Positions 26,251 to 42,781 of a stretch of 64,000 bases of DNA are shown one piece after another. This DNA comes from Casuarina equisetifolia (taxonomy: Eukaryota; Streptophyta; Magnoliopsida; Fagales; Casuarinaceae). The DNA is taken from contig CM052355.1 in NCBI GenBank assembly GCA_028551475.1, forward strand, positions 10,602,001-10,666,000, given 5' to 3'. Each line of letters opens with the position of its first letter. Position 1 is the stretch's first letter. The position numbers were made by a program, and so were the translations under genes. Below the pieces are notes generated by a model, which was given only the letters and a program-made list of their open reading frames with translations, was not told where the DNA came from and searched no databases.

Positions 26251-26569
26251 ATTTGAGTTGTCTCTGGGTTAAGTCTATTCCCGTGTTGAGTAGGTCTTTT
26301 CCATTTTCTCTTGTTTTATTGGGGACATATATTGGTGTGCTTTTTATAAATTGGTAGAGGAGAAGTAGTGATAGCATTATAATAAATGCCACCACCTTGA
26401 CTCAACTGTTCAACATTTGTATGGTTTGTTTTTCTTTTGATTAATGCATATAAAGAGGTATCGTCCCCATTTAAAAAATAAAATAAAATGCTAGGCTGTG
26501 TCGACCTTCATGGTAAAAAAGTAAGGGTAAAAGGAAGTTTGGTGATTGTTTGATAGTCAGGTATTTGCA

Positions 26570-26838
26570 GTATAGTCCACCAGTTTTAGTTATTTATTAG
26601 CTATCAGAGTAAGCCAACTAAATTTATTTAGAGTAATTGTGTTCTATAAAAAGAAACATTCACTAGAATGATCTAACCAGTCCAATTTTTGTTTTCATCT
26701 TTCAGTAAATCTGCACATAGTAGTTGCTTTTCATAATAAGAAAGCAGTGCATTAGGATAGGTAAAACAATTGTGTATAAAGACATGTATGTATGATAGAA
26801 AATTTGAAGCCAATATACTAGATGTTCAATTTTTTCTT
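26570..26838. repeat. Direct repeat left of the RABA pseudo-exon
   Basis: This stretch (AACTAAATTTATTTAG through AAAATTTGAAGCCAATA) is related to 27765-27975 on the other side of the RABA copy. In the paralogous block after C (51740-52010) only one such stretch is present, with no RABA sequence between. Confidence 0.55.
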
Positions 26839-26888
26839 AAGCAAGAAAATTATAGATCCCAGAATCAGAGTCACGGGGCCAGACCGAC

Positions 26889-27049
26889 CTTTAATGTCCT
26901 CGTCGCGAATTCAACCCCAACAGTGGACTTGGATTCCATACAGAACTCGTTTCGCGTAAACCTTGATAGAATGTTTGATTTTCCAACACCGGAATCTCCG
27001 ATCAATACATGAAGAGATAATCGTATTCGTGATCCACTTTGTACGCCAT
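26889..27049 (-). pseudogene. RABA exon 1 pseudogene copy
   Basis: This is the counterpart of the functional exon 1 (5208-5372), 161 nt long instead of 165 because four bases are missing near codon 15, which shifts the frame just before the P-loop. The rest reads [19 protein letters not shown] and then [11 protein letters not shown]. The last codon before the intron is changed from Gln to Lys, but GT follows. No exon 2 is present nearby. About 1 kb of the RABA upstream region is copied with it (to about 28080). Confidence 0.85.
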
Positions 27050-28079
27050 GTATTATACTCCCTACACTTCCCCAAATCTGCAAGACAACAGTTCCCAAAA
27101 AACACATTAACAACATCGGCCTATAACACCAAGACTTTTGAGTATCCGCTTGTGTCGAAATTAAATGACAAGAAGAAAAGAAATTTGCAAGACTATGGCG
27201 TGTTTTCAACAGGCATTATCTTTTTTCTGAGTTTTTTACGTGAGAGACGAATTTAGGGAAAGAACAGACAAGGAGAACCAACTGACCATAAAAAGATGTC
27301 GAGATGGTTCGTCTTAGAGTATGATCGGACTGGAACACTTCAAACTTCTGAAATTTTGGTGGAAATTTCAGGAGAGGAAGAGAGACGGAAGGCAACTTTC
27401 GAAAGTCCATGAGAAGAAACGGAATAGCGGACGAAGAGGCACTTTAACTGGCCATTGATGTGGAAAAGCAACGAGTGAAGGTTGGAAAGTTATTTGCCCA
27501 AAAAACAGGAAAGTTGGGATGCTGAAAGCACGTAGCATTTTCGTTTGAAAAATATTGTTAAAAAAAAAAAATTCTTCTGCAATTTTCTTTTTCTCTTCTT
27601 CTGCTTGCTTCTTGTAAAAATGCTTTTTCTTATTTTGTTGAGTATAAAAAATATTGAAGGGTTCTGTCAACGCAATCTCAGTTCAGCTGGCCCGTCAGGC
27701 CCAATTCACCTTATCGCATCACATCAACCCCATTTCATCAACCCAATATACGTTTTTTATTGCCAACTAAACTTACTAAAATTAGTTGTGTTCTATGAAA
27801 TGAGAACGATTTTACCAATTCACTCTATGTCTTCATCCTTGAGTAAATCCGCACAGAATAGTTGCTTTTTGTAATACGAAATTAATTCATTAGAAAAAAG
27901 TAAAAAAATTGAGTATAAAAGACATGTATGTATGGTAGAAAATTTGAAACCAATAAATTAAATATTCACTTTTTTTTTTCGGGTTCTCCTTCAGTTTTTA
28001 TTGGTTATTTTACCCTTTTCTACTATCATTTCATTGTCTTATAGTAAGGAAGTTAAATATATATACTCTAAGTTTTTCT

Positions 28080-28370
28080 TTATTCTTTTTCTATCTTAAA
28101 ATCAAGTGTATTTCAAAGCAAAAATGAATAAATATCAAATCTCATATAAACAAGTTTTGATTTCCCTTTCAGTAGGTTGTGTTTTTAACTGATTGGTAGT
28201 TATATTGGGGGATAAAATAAAGAATTACAATGGATAATTAGGTCAATTAAAGCATCAAATTTGACTACTAAGCTTTTTAAAATATTATTTTTAACTTGTA
28301 GTTATTGCTTATGGGTTAAACATAATAGAAACGTTTTCAGAGCAAAATATCTAACATCCTGTATACTATT
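28080..28370. other. AT-rich spacer
   Basis: The first part is homologous to the start of the 1.5-kb repeat at 6381-6620 (shared ATCTTAAAATCAAGTGTATT). No gene is seen. Confidence 0.45.
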
Positions 28371-30240
28371 AATGTGAGGCTTGTTTTAAGTCATAGAGAA
28401 CTTATGTAATTGGCCTATATCTTCCATTTTATTATAAAGTTCTTAAGGTGCCTTCATATACAACTCTTCTAATAAGTCATTGTGTAAAAATACATTTTAA
28501 ATTCTAACTAGAATAAAGGTCAATTATGAATGGTTATTAAATAAATAACTATACATACATTGATTATCTTTACAATAGGTACAAAAATCTTCTCCTAATA
28601 TATTCATTCCCTTGGATAATAACCCTTAGCCATTAATATGTTCTTATACTATTCTATACTTCCATTGAAATTGTTCTTAATTTATATACCTATACACCCA
28701 ATTGCTCATCATCCACAAGGCAACGGAGCTTAATTCCATGTATAAGGCCTTCAACTTCTGCTCCATAACCACTAGTCCATAATTTTTGCTTGATAGGACG
28801 ATGGTTCACGTAAAGCTGAAACACAGGCTACTAGATGTTTATGATATGGTGCAAGTTGGTTTAATGAAACATAGTCAATAATGGGTTAGGGAGTAGTCAT
28901 GGAGGCATAAGGTAAAGTGAAATAAACGCAGTCTATGGTCCATATTAGTGTTCTTGTGGATATACTTGATTTGTGAGGTCTAGAAAGTGAAGGAATGTCT
29001 TAGATGGTATTGTTGGAGAAGGCTCCGGCAGTGACACCAGAGAGTGATTTGGAGGCAGTCTTGATGTTACCTCGAGGGTTGCTTTGGGATTGGCATTGTT
29101 TATGTAACTAAGGACTCATAAGTTAAGAACTAATTAGAGTTAGGTATAGGCTGATCATTAATTGATGGAAGTCATTAGAAAAAAAGAACTCTAACTCATG
29201 AAAGGTGACATCCTGATTGTTGAAGAATTTACTAGTAACTAGATTAAAAAGGTAATACTTTTTTGGGGAAAGAAGGGTATTCCATAGAAACACAAGGTAT
29301 AGCCTTAGAAGTAAAATTTCCTTTTAGGTTTGAGTGAAGTAGTATAACATTGACACCAAAATACCTGAAGATAATCCAAAATTAAAGGTTTTCCATATAA
29401 GATGCCATATGGGGTACAATGTGAAAGGGCTAATTAAGGTAACCTATTAACAAGGTATGTAGTTGTAAAGATGCACTCTTTCCAAAATTGAGAAAGAATA
29501 CTAGCTTAAAATGCTAGTGCTTTGGTTACATTAAGAATGTGTGAATGTTTGGTTTCAACAATCCTATCTTGTTGGGTGTGTAAATATAACTACTCTTATG
29601 GATAATCTCTCATAAACTAAGGAATGAAGTGGCAGGAGTTGAAAACAACTAAGTGCCATATCTAAGTGAATGCTTTGTATTAAACAATCAAACTAAGTAG
29701 ACATCATGGGAAGAAACAATTGCACCATAGGAAATACTTGGACCTTAAACCTAGGGAGAAATGTCCAAGTGGTAAGAGAAAAAAATTCACAATTGTTAGA
29801 AAATAATGTAATCCATTATGATTTGAAATTTGATTTGGTTACTAAGATTCAAGTGGACTAACTAAAAAATTACAATAGTTTTGGTATGATTTTGTGGAAA
29901 AGCTATTGAGTTCATTTAGCCAATGGATATACGGAAAATAAAAAATCATCTAGATGTTTCAAACTTTTATCATGCACCACTAGATATTTGAAAAAAAGGT
30001 AACTAAGGTGCTTATGCCATAAATCATAATTCCTATCAAAAGTGGCATTACATGAAGTATTAATATTTACGTTACAAAATGGTTATGAGATACAAAATCA
30101 AAATTGTGATAGATGTAATACAAAATGTGGATCAACTTTGATGGAAGGTACCAAGTAATAGAGATTTCTATTAGCTTCACCCTATTTGATCACTACCTTA
30201 GTCGTAAAGTCCTAAAAAACAAAGAAATGAGGGAAGAAAA
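28370..30240 (-). mobile_element. Old Copia LTR-element fossil, antisense
   Basis: On the minus strand the order is integrase-like blocks (about 29330-29560) and then reverse-transcriptase-like blocks (about 28380-28620), as in Ty1/Copia pol. Both are recognisable only as short peptides and are interrupted many times. No LTRs are found. It lies in the spacer upstream of subtilase B and has no counterpart before A. Confidence 0.65.
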
Positions 30241-30250
30241 TGATAAGATA

Positions 30251-30348
30251 ATTATTATTTATAATTAGTATGATATCAAGTTTTACCATAAGTTAGGTAA
30301 TTATTATTTATAATTAGTATGATATCAAGTTTTACCATAAGTTAGGAA
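30251..30348. repeat. 49-bp direct tandem duplication
   Basis: ATTATTATTTATAATTAG begins at 30251 and again at 30300; the two 49-bp units appear identical, which suggests a recent slippage or duplication event. Confidence 0.85.
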
Positions 30349-30359
30349 CAAATAAACAT

Positions 30360-30870
30360 GTTTCAAGGTCAAAGTAAGAGCTGGTAAACTAAACTCCATA
30401 CATGTAGTTTATGTGCAAGTACCATCAGGTAGTTGTATGAACAATAATTAAGATGGACATGGAATGCATGAAAATAAATATCACAAGTTATATTATAAGC
30501 AAGGAACAAATAAAACATGTTTTAGGGTCAAAGTAATGGTTGGTTGACTCCATACATGTAGTTGATGTGCAAGTCTCATCAAGTAGTTGTATGGATAATA
30601 ATTAAGATGGGCATGGAATGCATGAAAATAAATATCTCAAGTTAGTGGTAATATGTAGCTCTAGAGTCCAATGTGATCTCTAAAAAGTTAATTTTAAGAG
30701 AGAAAATGACTTTTTAATGTGGTATATAAGTGCAAACTTTAAGTAAAGTTTTATTTGCTAATAGGCTTAAATTCTTGTAGAAAGTGTTATCCTATATTCA
30801 TTATTATGGGTGTGTTGATATTTAATCTCACATTGTTAAATATGTTTGTTATGTGTGAATTTGTTGTTTT
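30360..30870. repeat. Third partial copy of the 1.5-kb repeat tail
   Basis: Two stretches of about 170 bp (around GTAGTTGTATGAACAATAATTAAG and GTAGTTGTATGGATAATAA) followed by a tail ending TATTTAATCTCACATTG match the tail of the units at 6398-9428. No gene is seen. Confidence 0.7.
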
Positions 30871-31371
30871 TTTACAAGTCAATTTTAAGAGAGGAAGTAA
30901 TATGATAACATAAATATAAAAAATTTCACTAAAGATAAAGTGGAATTGTGTGTCAATAAAAGAGCATTTTTTTAATTAATTCTTGGCGCACGCATAACTG
31001 TAAAGAAGGAAATTTCATGTAATATGTTAAAAGAAAATTTGGAAAATGTCATAAACGTCTTTAAGTAATTATTGGCCCACTCCGAGGAGCGTGTGCAGAA
31101 GACATGGTGGAGCAATCGCGCTGATAGCACAAAGGTGTTCGCATGATAAAAGTAACTTTTAAAAGTTCTCTTTCCTAATGACAGCGCATAAAGTTGAAGG
31201 TGGACCTTTGAGCTTTATATTATAACCAACATCAATGTCTGAACATGCCTCAAATAAAGTTGTAAGCTGTCACAACAATTTTCATCTAAAAAAGTGTTAA
31301 ATTCACTTGCTAATTAACGCTAGAATTTGGAAAATGTTCACTTAAGTTGCCTGTGTCATGACGGGTATTTT

Positions 31372-31525
31372 AATACCCAAGTTGGGGAATTCGGCACAAA
31401 AGGTCTGAACTTCGACTCCAGTTTGAACTCATTTATCATGAACCTCAATAAATGTTCAATTTTGCAGCACCCGGCTCCTTGTTCAATTCAACCTTCCAGA
31501 GATAATCATGGTCGCGGCCCACCTT
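31372..31525 (-). pseudogene. Decayed RABA exon 1 fragment upstream of subtilase B
   Basis: The strings GGAATTCGGCACAAAAGG, ACTCCAGTTTGAACTC, AATGTTCAATTTTGCAGCAC and CAGAGATAATCATGG follow the order of the functional exon 1 at 5220-5350. It is the counterpart of 10638-10790 before copy A. Not coding. Confidence 0.65.
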
Positions 31526-31994
31526 TTCAGAAGTTAATTTGGGTGTCAAGAGCAAAAGCTTAAAGAACCACTTGATTCTAGATTACATTGCTGGAACCGT
31601 TATAAAAAAAATATGTATTGTAAAATATTTTTCTTTTTTGTTTAAAAGTTTAAAATTTAACTCAAAAAGTAGTTTAAAAATTGAAAGGACTTTTTTTATT
31701 CAAACTTTACTTCAAGATTATATTTTCTCAAGTACGATTTTCATTTTCAATGTTTTCTTGCATACTAAATATATTTTGAGTTTAAGAGAGTGGAATGAAA
31801 TGGACACTTTGTACATACTAAGCATATTTAAAGGGTTTAAAATTAAACAAAAGTCAACAAGGATTAACTTGTATACATTGAAGTCTAATGTAATATTATA
31901 AGTAAGTTTATATTATTATTTTTCTAAATATTATATCTTTTTCATGAGAAATTTTTATTGTACCTCTTTTTTAATGTAAACTTCTATTCTTGTC

Positions 31995-33162
31995 TTTTTT
32001 TTTGAAAAGGTAAATTATATTAATAAATATTAAAGTATAGAAATATAGGGGCATTACCTTAGCATTACAAAAGTCATTATATCTATGAAAAGATAGAAGT
32101 TAGAAGCCTCCAAATCTCACTCAAAATAACATTGTTTTGGTAAGATTTTATATTTCTAAACAAAGAAGCTCTCCCTTGAACCAACTTTTTTACTTTTGAT
32201 AAGAGAATAGAAATATTAATTGTTTTTCCTAAAAAAATCTTATATTTTGTTCAGCTCATATACAATAAATATAAATTAAGAAAGAAATCTTGAGAAGTTT
32301 AGTAGCTAAATTATTTTCTTTACTTACTTTGATAATTTATTGTAGTTCTTCATTATATTCTCCAATGTCATGTCAGATTTCATTCTAAGTGAGAATACTT
32401 TTTCAAATCATCATTGTCTATGTATATTCAAAAAACAGATGACTCTTATTTTTTATATGAGACGAACATAAATTACAATATATGTTTACCAAACCCACTA
32501 TACAATTTTTGTTACTATAGAAAGTTTGTCCCTACAAATAAGTCATTAAATGAAATTATATTTGCTAATGCTGTCAATTCAAATTAAATTATACCAATCC
32601 ATTGTTTCATCAACTTGCCAAAGATTATTATAAATTTTTTAGCAACAATATGTAGGACTTGAGAGAACATAAATAAGTGTGGGCCTTAACTTGAAGAGAC
32701 CCTGTCAACTCCAAGTCATAGTACCTTTTATATCCAACTGCATTACTAAAATTCTTTTATACTTTGTACTATAAATTCATTTACTCCATAATAAAGCTTC
32801 TGGGAGATTTATGAGATTCCAAAACATAAGTCCTAAAAAGACTTTATTCCAAATTTTTAGATTTGGTAAACCTAACCCCCCTTTCTTTTTCAATAAACAA
32901 ATAGTTTGCCAAGTTATTTTATGAGAACGATGCGTACCTATACTACTAGCCCATAAGAATTTTTTTATATTTTTCTCAATCTCATAAATTGTTTAATTTG
33001 GCAATAGGAAGACTTGCATCTAGAATGTACATATGGAAATGATAACAAATTTTTCCGATTATAATCTTCTTGCAAAGTTTAGATTTTTCATTCCTAACCT
33101 TTTATTATTTTAAATATGTTATCAGTTAGACCTTTACAATTAGCTTGAGTTAGTTTTTAGAT
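31995..33162 (-). mobile_element. 5'-truncated LINE copy in the subtilase B upstream region
   Basis: A poly-T at 31995 opens a stretch matching the 3' 1.17 kb of the LINE at 13395-14565 (shared GAAGCTCTCCCT, TTGGTAAACCTAA). It ends at about 33162. The flanks TTCTTGTC (31987-31994) and TTCCTGAC (33164-33171) look like an eroded target duplication, and copy A has a single TTCTTGAC at the same place. It is 5'-truncated, as is usual for LINEs, and clearly older than the one in copy A. It holds only the end of the RT and the zf-RVT region, with many stops. Confidence 0.8.
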
Positions 33163-33993
33163 GTTCCTGACATTTGTATTTGGTTGATTTGTCGAGAAAT
33201 GTGGGAGCAACCCAAAAAGAGATAATCATGATTAAAAATGAAGATAAAGTGATTAATCAGTGAAGGAAACACGGTGATCGACAAAAGGGTAGTTAAATCA
33301 ATCTTTCAAATGGGAAAGAGTGTGCAAAAGTTTGATAAACATATTGTTCACTTTATCTTTCTATCAATTCATCATATCTGCTAATATAATACTTAAAAGT
33401 ATTTTTAGTGGCATAGGTTATTTTACCATTTCCTCCATCAAATATGAGAAGTAATATGATAAATATTTAGTTAATATAAATGGAAAATTTTAATTATTTG
33501 ATTTGAAAGTAAAAAATTAAAACATAAATTCTTATTAAAAAGTCTAGGACTCAATCCAAAAATTAACATAAGAGTTAGAGGACATTTCCTTCATTTAAAT
33601 TTCATTATGAAGGATTATATATTCACGTGGGACTTTTGTTTGGATTGACATTGGATTCAAGTTCACATGTAGTATAATAAATTTAACTTGAACCTGAGAG
33701 TATATTAAAAGATTAAAAAATTCAATTTAAATATTAGCTCAAGGGTCACTAGGAGCAGTGATGTACCTGACTACTGAAATTAATTATGAAAACCAGCTTT
33801 GCGACATTTTGGTGTTAAGGTTCTAACTTAATATTCAGTTTTATTTTTATGAGAAAATGGACATAAAAACTGGGGCAGGTACTGAAACATAAAGAAAGAG
33901 AATAAAGAAAGGCAAAAGGATAAGAAAGAAAGAAAGAAAATTGTAACTATTTGGTGTTTTTTCGTGGAGGAGCTGTGTTTTGTAGTTATTTCA

Positions 33994-34003
33994 CATATAT
34001 AAA
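33994..34003 (+). promoter_or_regulatory. TATA box of subtilase B
   Basis: TATATAAA ending at 34003, 43 bp before the ATG-equivalent at 34046. The G-box next to it in copy A is degraded here (TCACATAT). Confidence 0.5.
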
Positions 34004-34045
34004 AATGCAACACGAGCAATAGCCAAGATTATAGCTGGTACTCCA

Positions 34046-37372
<3,327 letters not shown>

Positions 37373-38400
37373 TGTGTATAAATTGATAATATTAAACCTC
37401 ATAGAAAGAAGTCATGTCGCGTTAGAACTGACTCCAGGGGTCCTAAAACTCATGGGCCTTCTTGGTAGTGGTATCTCACAAAATGCTGCTCTATGAAAGC
37501 GTCCAATTAGTGGCTCTGGTTGTTGATTATCCTTTGACCCGCAAAGACGAAAAACCTGTTGAGCAGATGCATCTAAAGAGAACTCTTATGATATGATGGA
37601 TTGTTTGCTGGTAATGCTGTGTAACCTAAGCAGAAGGGTTTTGTTTTTTCGTCCTTTGTTTATCCTTTCTTTTTTTCTTTTTTTTTTTAGCTTCTTTTAA
37701 ATTACTAATATTAAAAAGTTCATTGTTTAATTTAAAAGCTGACACAAAAGTTTGTAAAACTATATTTCATTTGATCAAAATTTTTATTATCTTTTTTGAT
37801 AACATGAGATTATTATCTATATTGTAAAACATCCTTTGATCATGCTAGGTCAATAGTTAGCCTATATGTTATTGCATTAAATGAGAAATGTGTGGACTCA
37901 AATAAAGAGAGTTCATGAAAATACTAAAAAGGAAGTTAAACTTTGATACTATGTTAAAGAATCTACTATTTAACAAAAAAAAAATCAATTAAGGAGTTTG
38001 TAAAACCTCCTTTCATTTAATTAGGACTCTTATTATGTTTTTATTTTGTATTTTTTATAACAGTGTGAGATAATTGTTCACATTGTAACACTTAAAAGAG
38101 ATCCAAAGCCATCCCGAGTAGTTTTTGCTTCCTTATAGAGCTTCAGGGCCTATTTTACTAGTAAAATTGAACTAGATCAAGTAAGCAAATTGAAGACTAT
38201 TATGAATTATGGTATGGAGAAATCAAAAGGGCAATTTCGATGGTTTATTATGGTTATTAAGATTTTTTTTCTTTATTACTATCATGTTTTTAAGTATGAT
38301 TGTTTTAAAACCTCAGTCGAGGTGCCCAAAGAAAATTTAGATCCAAGTGGCTCCTGTCCCTAAAATTTTCTGAAGTTGGAAAGAGGGATGCTGGAGGCTG
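37373..38400. other. Spacer after copy B, paralogous to 52160-53170
   Basis: Starts at ATTGATAATATTAAA, as at 52167, and follows that block to about 38400. It contains a copy of the short coding-like stretch seen at 52290-52440. Otherwise AT-rich, with no gene. Confidence 0.6.
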
Positions 38401-38786
38401 AAAAGAAAATTTGGAAAACGTCAGAATCGTTATTTTAGCAAATCTCGACATGATTTAAGGATGGGGAGCAATAATGCCGAAAGCGCAAAGCCGAGTTCAG
38501 ACGATAGTAGTAACTTTTGGACTTTTTCGTTCACCTAATGACACTATATAATGTTAAAGGTTGAGCTTCGAGCTTTATATTTTAAATACACACATGATAC
38601 CAAGTTTCACGTTTCAACATGTTTGAACACACCAAAAAAACAAAGTCATAAGCTGCCAGAACATGTCTCATCTAGAACAAAGTTACTCAGAAAGTTCTTT
38701 TCTACCTCGCACTAAATTCATTTTGTTAAATTAACACTAAACTCTAGAAAGGTGTTCACTTGAGTCGTCGTCGCCAAACAGGTCTC

Positions 38787-38850
38787 ATAATACCCAAGTT
38801 GGGAATTTGGCCCCAGTAGGGTGAACTTAAAACTCTGTTAGCGAACCATC
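38787..38850 (-). pseudogene. Partial decayed RABA exon 1 fragment upstream of subtilase C
   Basis: TAATACCCAAGTTGGGAATT followed by GGTGAACTTAAAACTC aligns with the B fragment at 31372-31430 and, through it, with RABA exon 1. It is shorter and weaker than the others. Confidence 0.4.
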
Positions 38851-39279
38851 ATCGGCTGACTAGGTGAAACTTAAATATTTGAATTTGATCTAATTAGTTA
38901 TAACAAATGTAGAAGTTCTATGGTTAAATTCAACTTTTGCTGAATGTATCGGTCACAACAATTTTGAGGTTCTGTTGTTCAGTCTTAACTTTTGTAATTA
39001 GGTTTTACGCTTATAAATAAGTTTGAAACTCAACAAGTAAATCAACTCAAACTCTCTCTCTTTCTACAGCTTTATTTTTACATGGTATGCGAGTTCTTTG
39101 ACGAAACAGCCAAAACGGCCAACCTAGTCGAATTCTATCTCAAGTAATTCCATCGCCGTAACCAATCCCAATTACAGCCAACTATACGTTAAAAAAATTA
39201 AACCATATCATGTTTTCTTTTTCTTCCTTCACGCCAAAATCCTCCCTTATCCTTCAAATTTCTATCTCTTCAATCTCTA

Positions 39280-39281
<2 letters not shown>

Positions 39282-39347
<66 letters not shown>

Positions 39348-39350
39348 TTT
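39282..39350. repeat. Compound (CT)n(TA)n microsatellite
   Basis: About 17 CT units (39282-39315) run directly into about 12 AT units and then a GTATATAT break. It lies about 1.1 kb upstream of copy C in the block missing before D. Confidence 0.95.
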
Positions 39351-39700
39351 ACTTTTATAAATATCAACCATAAGATCTCTTCTTTCAAATTTTTTCTTTT
39401 AACATCACTTCAAATTATCTACTTTCCCTTTTATTCATGAAGCTCTGCTTTGGACTTTCCTTACTATAGCATCTTTGTTTTCCCGTTGAGTAATTTCAGG
39501 ATACTACTGATGTACCCAATCATTTATTTCAAGAATGCAATATTAGCAATTTATCCATTTACGCATTCTAAGTGTGTTGAACCTAAGATAAGAAGATTCT
39601 GAAAAGATCCCATGCAACACTTACTTATCAGAAATAGGTACTTCAAAGGTTGCAATCACGAAAAACGTGATTTAGTTTTTTAAGAAAGACTTCGAGCATG

Positions 39701-39761
39701 GTCAAGATTGTGAGGCTGAGGGGCAGTGGATATTCTCGAGTGCACTCTCCAGGAAACTTCC
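39701..39761. repeat. 61-bp segment inverted relative to the copy before D
   Basis: The reverse complement of 54180-54240 matches this stretch at 60 of 61 positions, while the right flank (CAATTGCC...ATTAGTCGTTCC) is colinear in the two copies. Confidence 0.9.
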
Positions 39762-40377
39762 CATCACCTCCTTATCAATTGCCCATTAGTCGTTCCACTT
39801 TCTCTCCGCACAGGGCCAACCATTTGTTGTCTTTTTTCGATAGCGATTAAATAAAAAGAGCATGTGATTAAAGTATTACCAAAAAGTTGGATGCTTTATT
39901 GATCTTTGTGATCACATTTAAAAAAAAAAAATCCTACCAGAAGTAGTGATGTCTCTGGTTCTTGCAATTAAGTCATGTCTGAGAAGCTTCTCAGTTATAG
40001 AAATCAGTCTGAGTCTTTCTTTAGTTGGAAGTTAGGTATCAGCTGTCCTTCATTGGCTTTTGCCCAAAGCAAACATTATCTCCAAAACTCATGTAGTTTG
40101 GTCAACTGAAGTCGTCTTTGATCTTAAATTGGCTTCCCTGTGAAACCATAAAGAAAGAGAAAGATAATATAATGTATGGTTTAGTGCGTTTTTACTTAAC
40201 GAGTTTTTTCTTTGATTTTTTTTTTTTTTGGGTTATGGCTTCAGCTTTTACAACTTTACGTAAAAAACTTGTAAGGAGAAGACGAAAAAGTTAGCAAAAA
40301 CTTGATGCTTTTTTTTCTCTGTTGCCCTGTTACCAACTTTGTATACGTAAGGATCTTTTCTAGTCATCTTATAAGTG

Positions 40378-40392
40378 TATTATATACGTCAC
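40378..40392 (+). promoter_or_regulatory. TATA-like box and ACGTCA core of subtilase C
   Basis: TATTATATACGTCAC lies just upstream of the first ATG (40400) and 35-49 bp before the second (40427). ACGTCA is the reverse of TGACGT, a bZIP/TGA-type core. Copy D has the same arrangement with three fewer bases. Confidence 0.45.
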
Positions 40393-42091
40393 ACGAGCAA
40401 TGGCCAAGTTCATAGCAGACTCTCAAATGGCGAGCAAAACCTTTGGTCTTTCATGGCTGTTGCTTCTCAGTCTTGCCTCCATTCTCCCTCTTGCTCTCTC
40501 AGCTTCAAACAACGATCGAAAGGTCAGCATCTTTTATACTTTTTATGGCAGTTGTCTTCAATCGTGCTTTATTTGCAGCCTTAATGATGACGAATATAAC
40601 AAACTTCATTTCCTACATATGGTATTGGGCATGCAGGTCTATATTGTGCATATGGGCAACAGGCATATGGACGAGGTTTCCACGTCATCCCTTCACACAA
40701 GCTTGCTGCAAGAAGCCGTTGGCAAGTTATACAGTCAACCATTGAAAACTGATAAGTGGCACGCAGAAATAAAATAACTTGAAAGAATACAGAATTATAA
40801 GTTTTTTTTTAATATTTTAAGATGGGATATAAACCATTGTATATAATTTTAATATGATATCAAAATCTAAGTTCAAGTGTAGTGCCCTTTTACTTATAGA
40901 TAAAGGTTCATGTAAAAAAAGAAAATTCATATTCAGAATAATAGGTGTCAAGTCTTACATGAGAAAAATAATAACTTAAAAAAGTAATTTAAGATTAGAT
41001 AAGTTTCTTTACTTAGTAGTTTATTAATTTATCTTTTTAAAAATGGCACTTTGCCTGATAACTCCTATTAATAATTCAAAGATGGAATAAAAACCAATTC
41101 ATGATGAAAGATACAAAATATGGGGCATGATACCTAGCCCTTATACATAATCCCATTCTATGGGAGTAGAAAATCCAAAAAACAAGCATCAAAGACTATG
41201 AATTCTTTTATGTAAAACTTTACTATATACTATTAATTTTTTTTATAATTTTATAAGTGTCTTACACAATGTATAACATGTGTATAATTGAAAAAAGTGG
41301 TTTAAAAAAAAGACTTTCTAATAATTATGATATGCGTTTTGAATTACTATAATTTTTTTGTTTTCATAATAAATATGTGAGTCTATTTATTTAAAAATAA
41401 GATAATATAAAAGTTTAAGGACATATCTCATCATTATAATTTATTTATAAAAAATTTAAGCTTAAAATCTTCTAATTATGATTCAATAAAATTTTTGCTT
41501 TAATGCTTGTTGTTTTATTCTACTTGAAATAAACTTTTATAAATATTAGAAAAGTCTAGCTCAATGGATATCCAGATCACTAGTTCGACATGTGTTGGAA
41601 TATGACTCAAACTTTTTGTTTGGTTTATCATAGTCTAAGAACCTCAAAAGAAGAAACAAGTTGAACAATACCTCGATAGCTTATTTTAGACATATCGTAG
41701 TTATATATCAGTTCCTCGATAGGGTGCTGTCCTCGCCGGTTTGGAAGTTTAGAATAGGTAAGTCATGCTGGTTCGAGGTAAGATCAAATCTAAAACTTTT
41801 CGTTCCGGATCCTACTTAAATCGGATTTTTTTTTATTGTTTTATTTTTGGGTTCTATACCCGTAATGAGTCCACTATTCAACCTCCCGTAGATAAGAGAG
41901 AAAGTATGCCTTCACTTAATATGACTTCCCACCTCTCTCGCCAATTTTTCTGTACTTTCTTCTGTTTGACCTCCAACATATTTATGTTTCTTCGTTCAGC
42001 AATATTGGGCCAGAATCTCTGCTCTATAGCTACAGAAGGAGTTTTAGCGGATTTGCAGCGGAGCTAACCGAGCAAGAAGCACAAAAAATAG

Positions 42092-42781
<690 letters not shown>

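Larger units (their letters stand above)
30871..33990. other. Spacer and distal promoter of subtilase B
   Basis: Homologous to 10130-12150 upstream of copy A, except for a LINE fragment inserted at 31995-33162. It contains a decayed RABA exon 1 fragment (31372-31525). No gene is seen. Confidence 0.65.
38401..40380. other. Spacer and distal promoter of subtilase C
   Basis: 38401-38540 matches 54046-54160 before copy D. 38540-38870 matches the A and B upstream regions and carries part of the decayed RABA fragment (about 38787-38850). 39700-40380 matches 54180-54860. The part 38545-39690 is missing before D. No gene is seen. Confidence 0.6.

Noticed and set aside
39282-39350. CT/TA run considered as a CRISPR-like or satellite array
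   Set aside because: It is a plain dinucleotide microsatellite without spacers.
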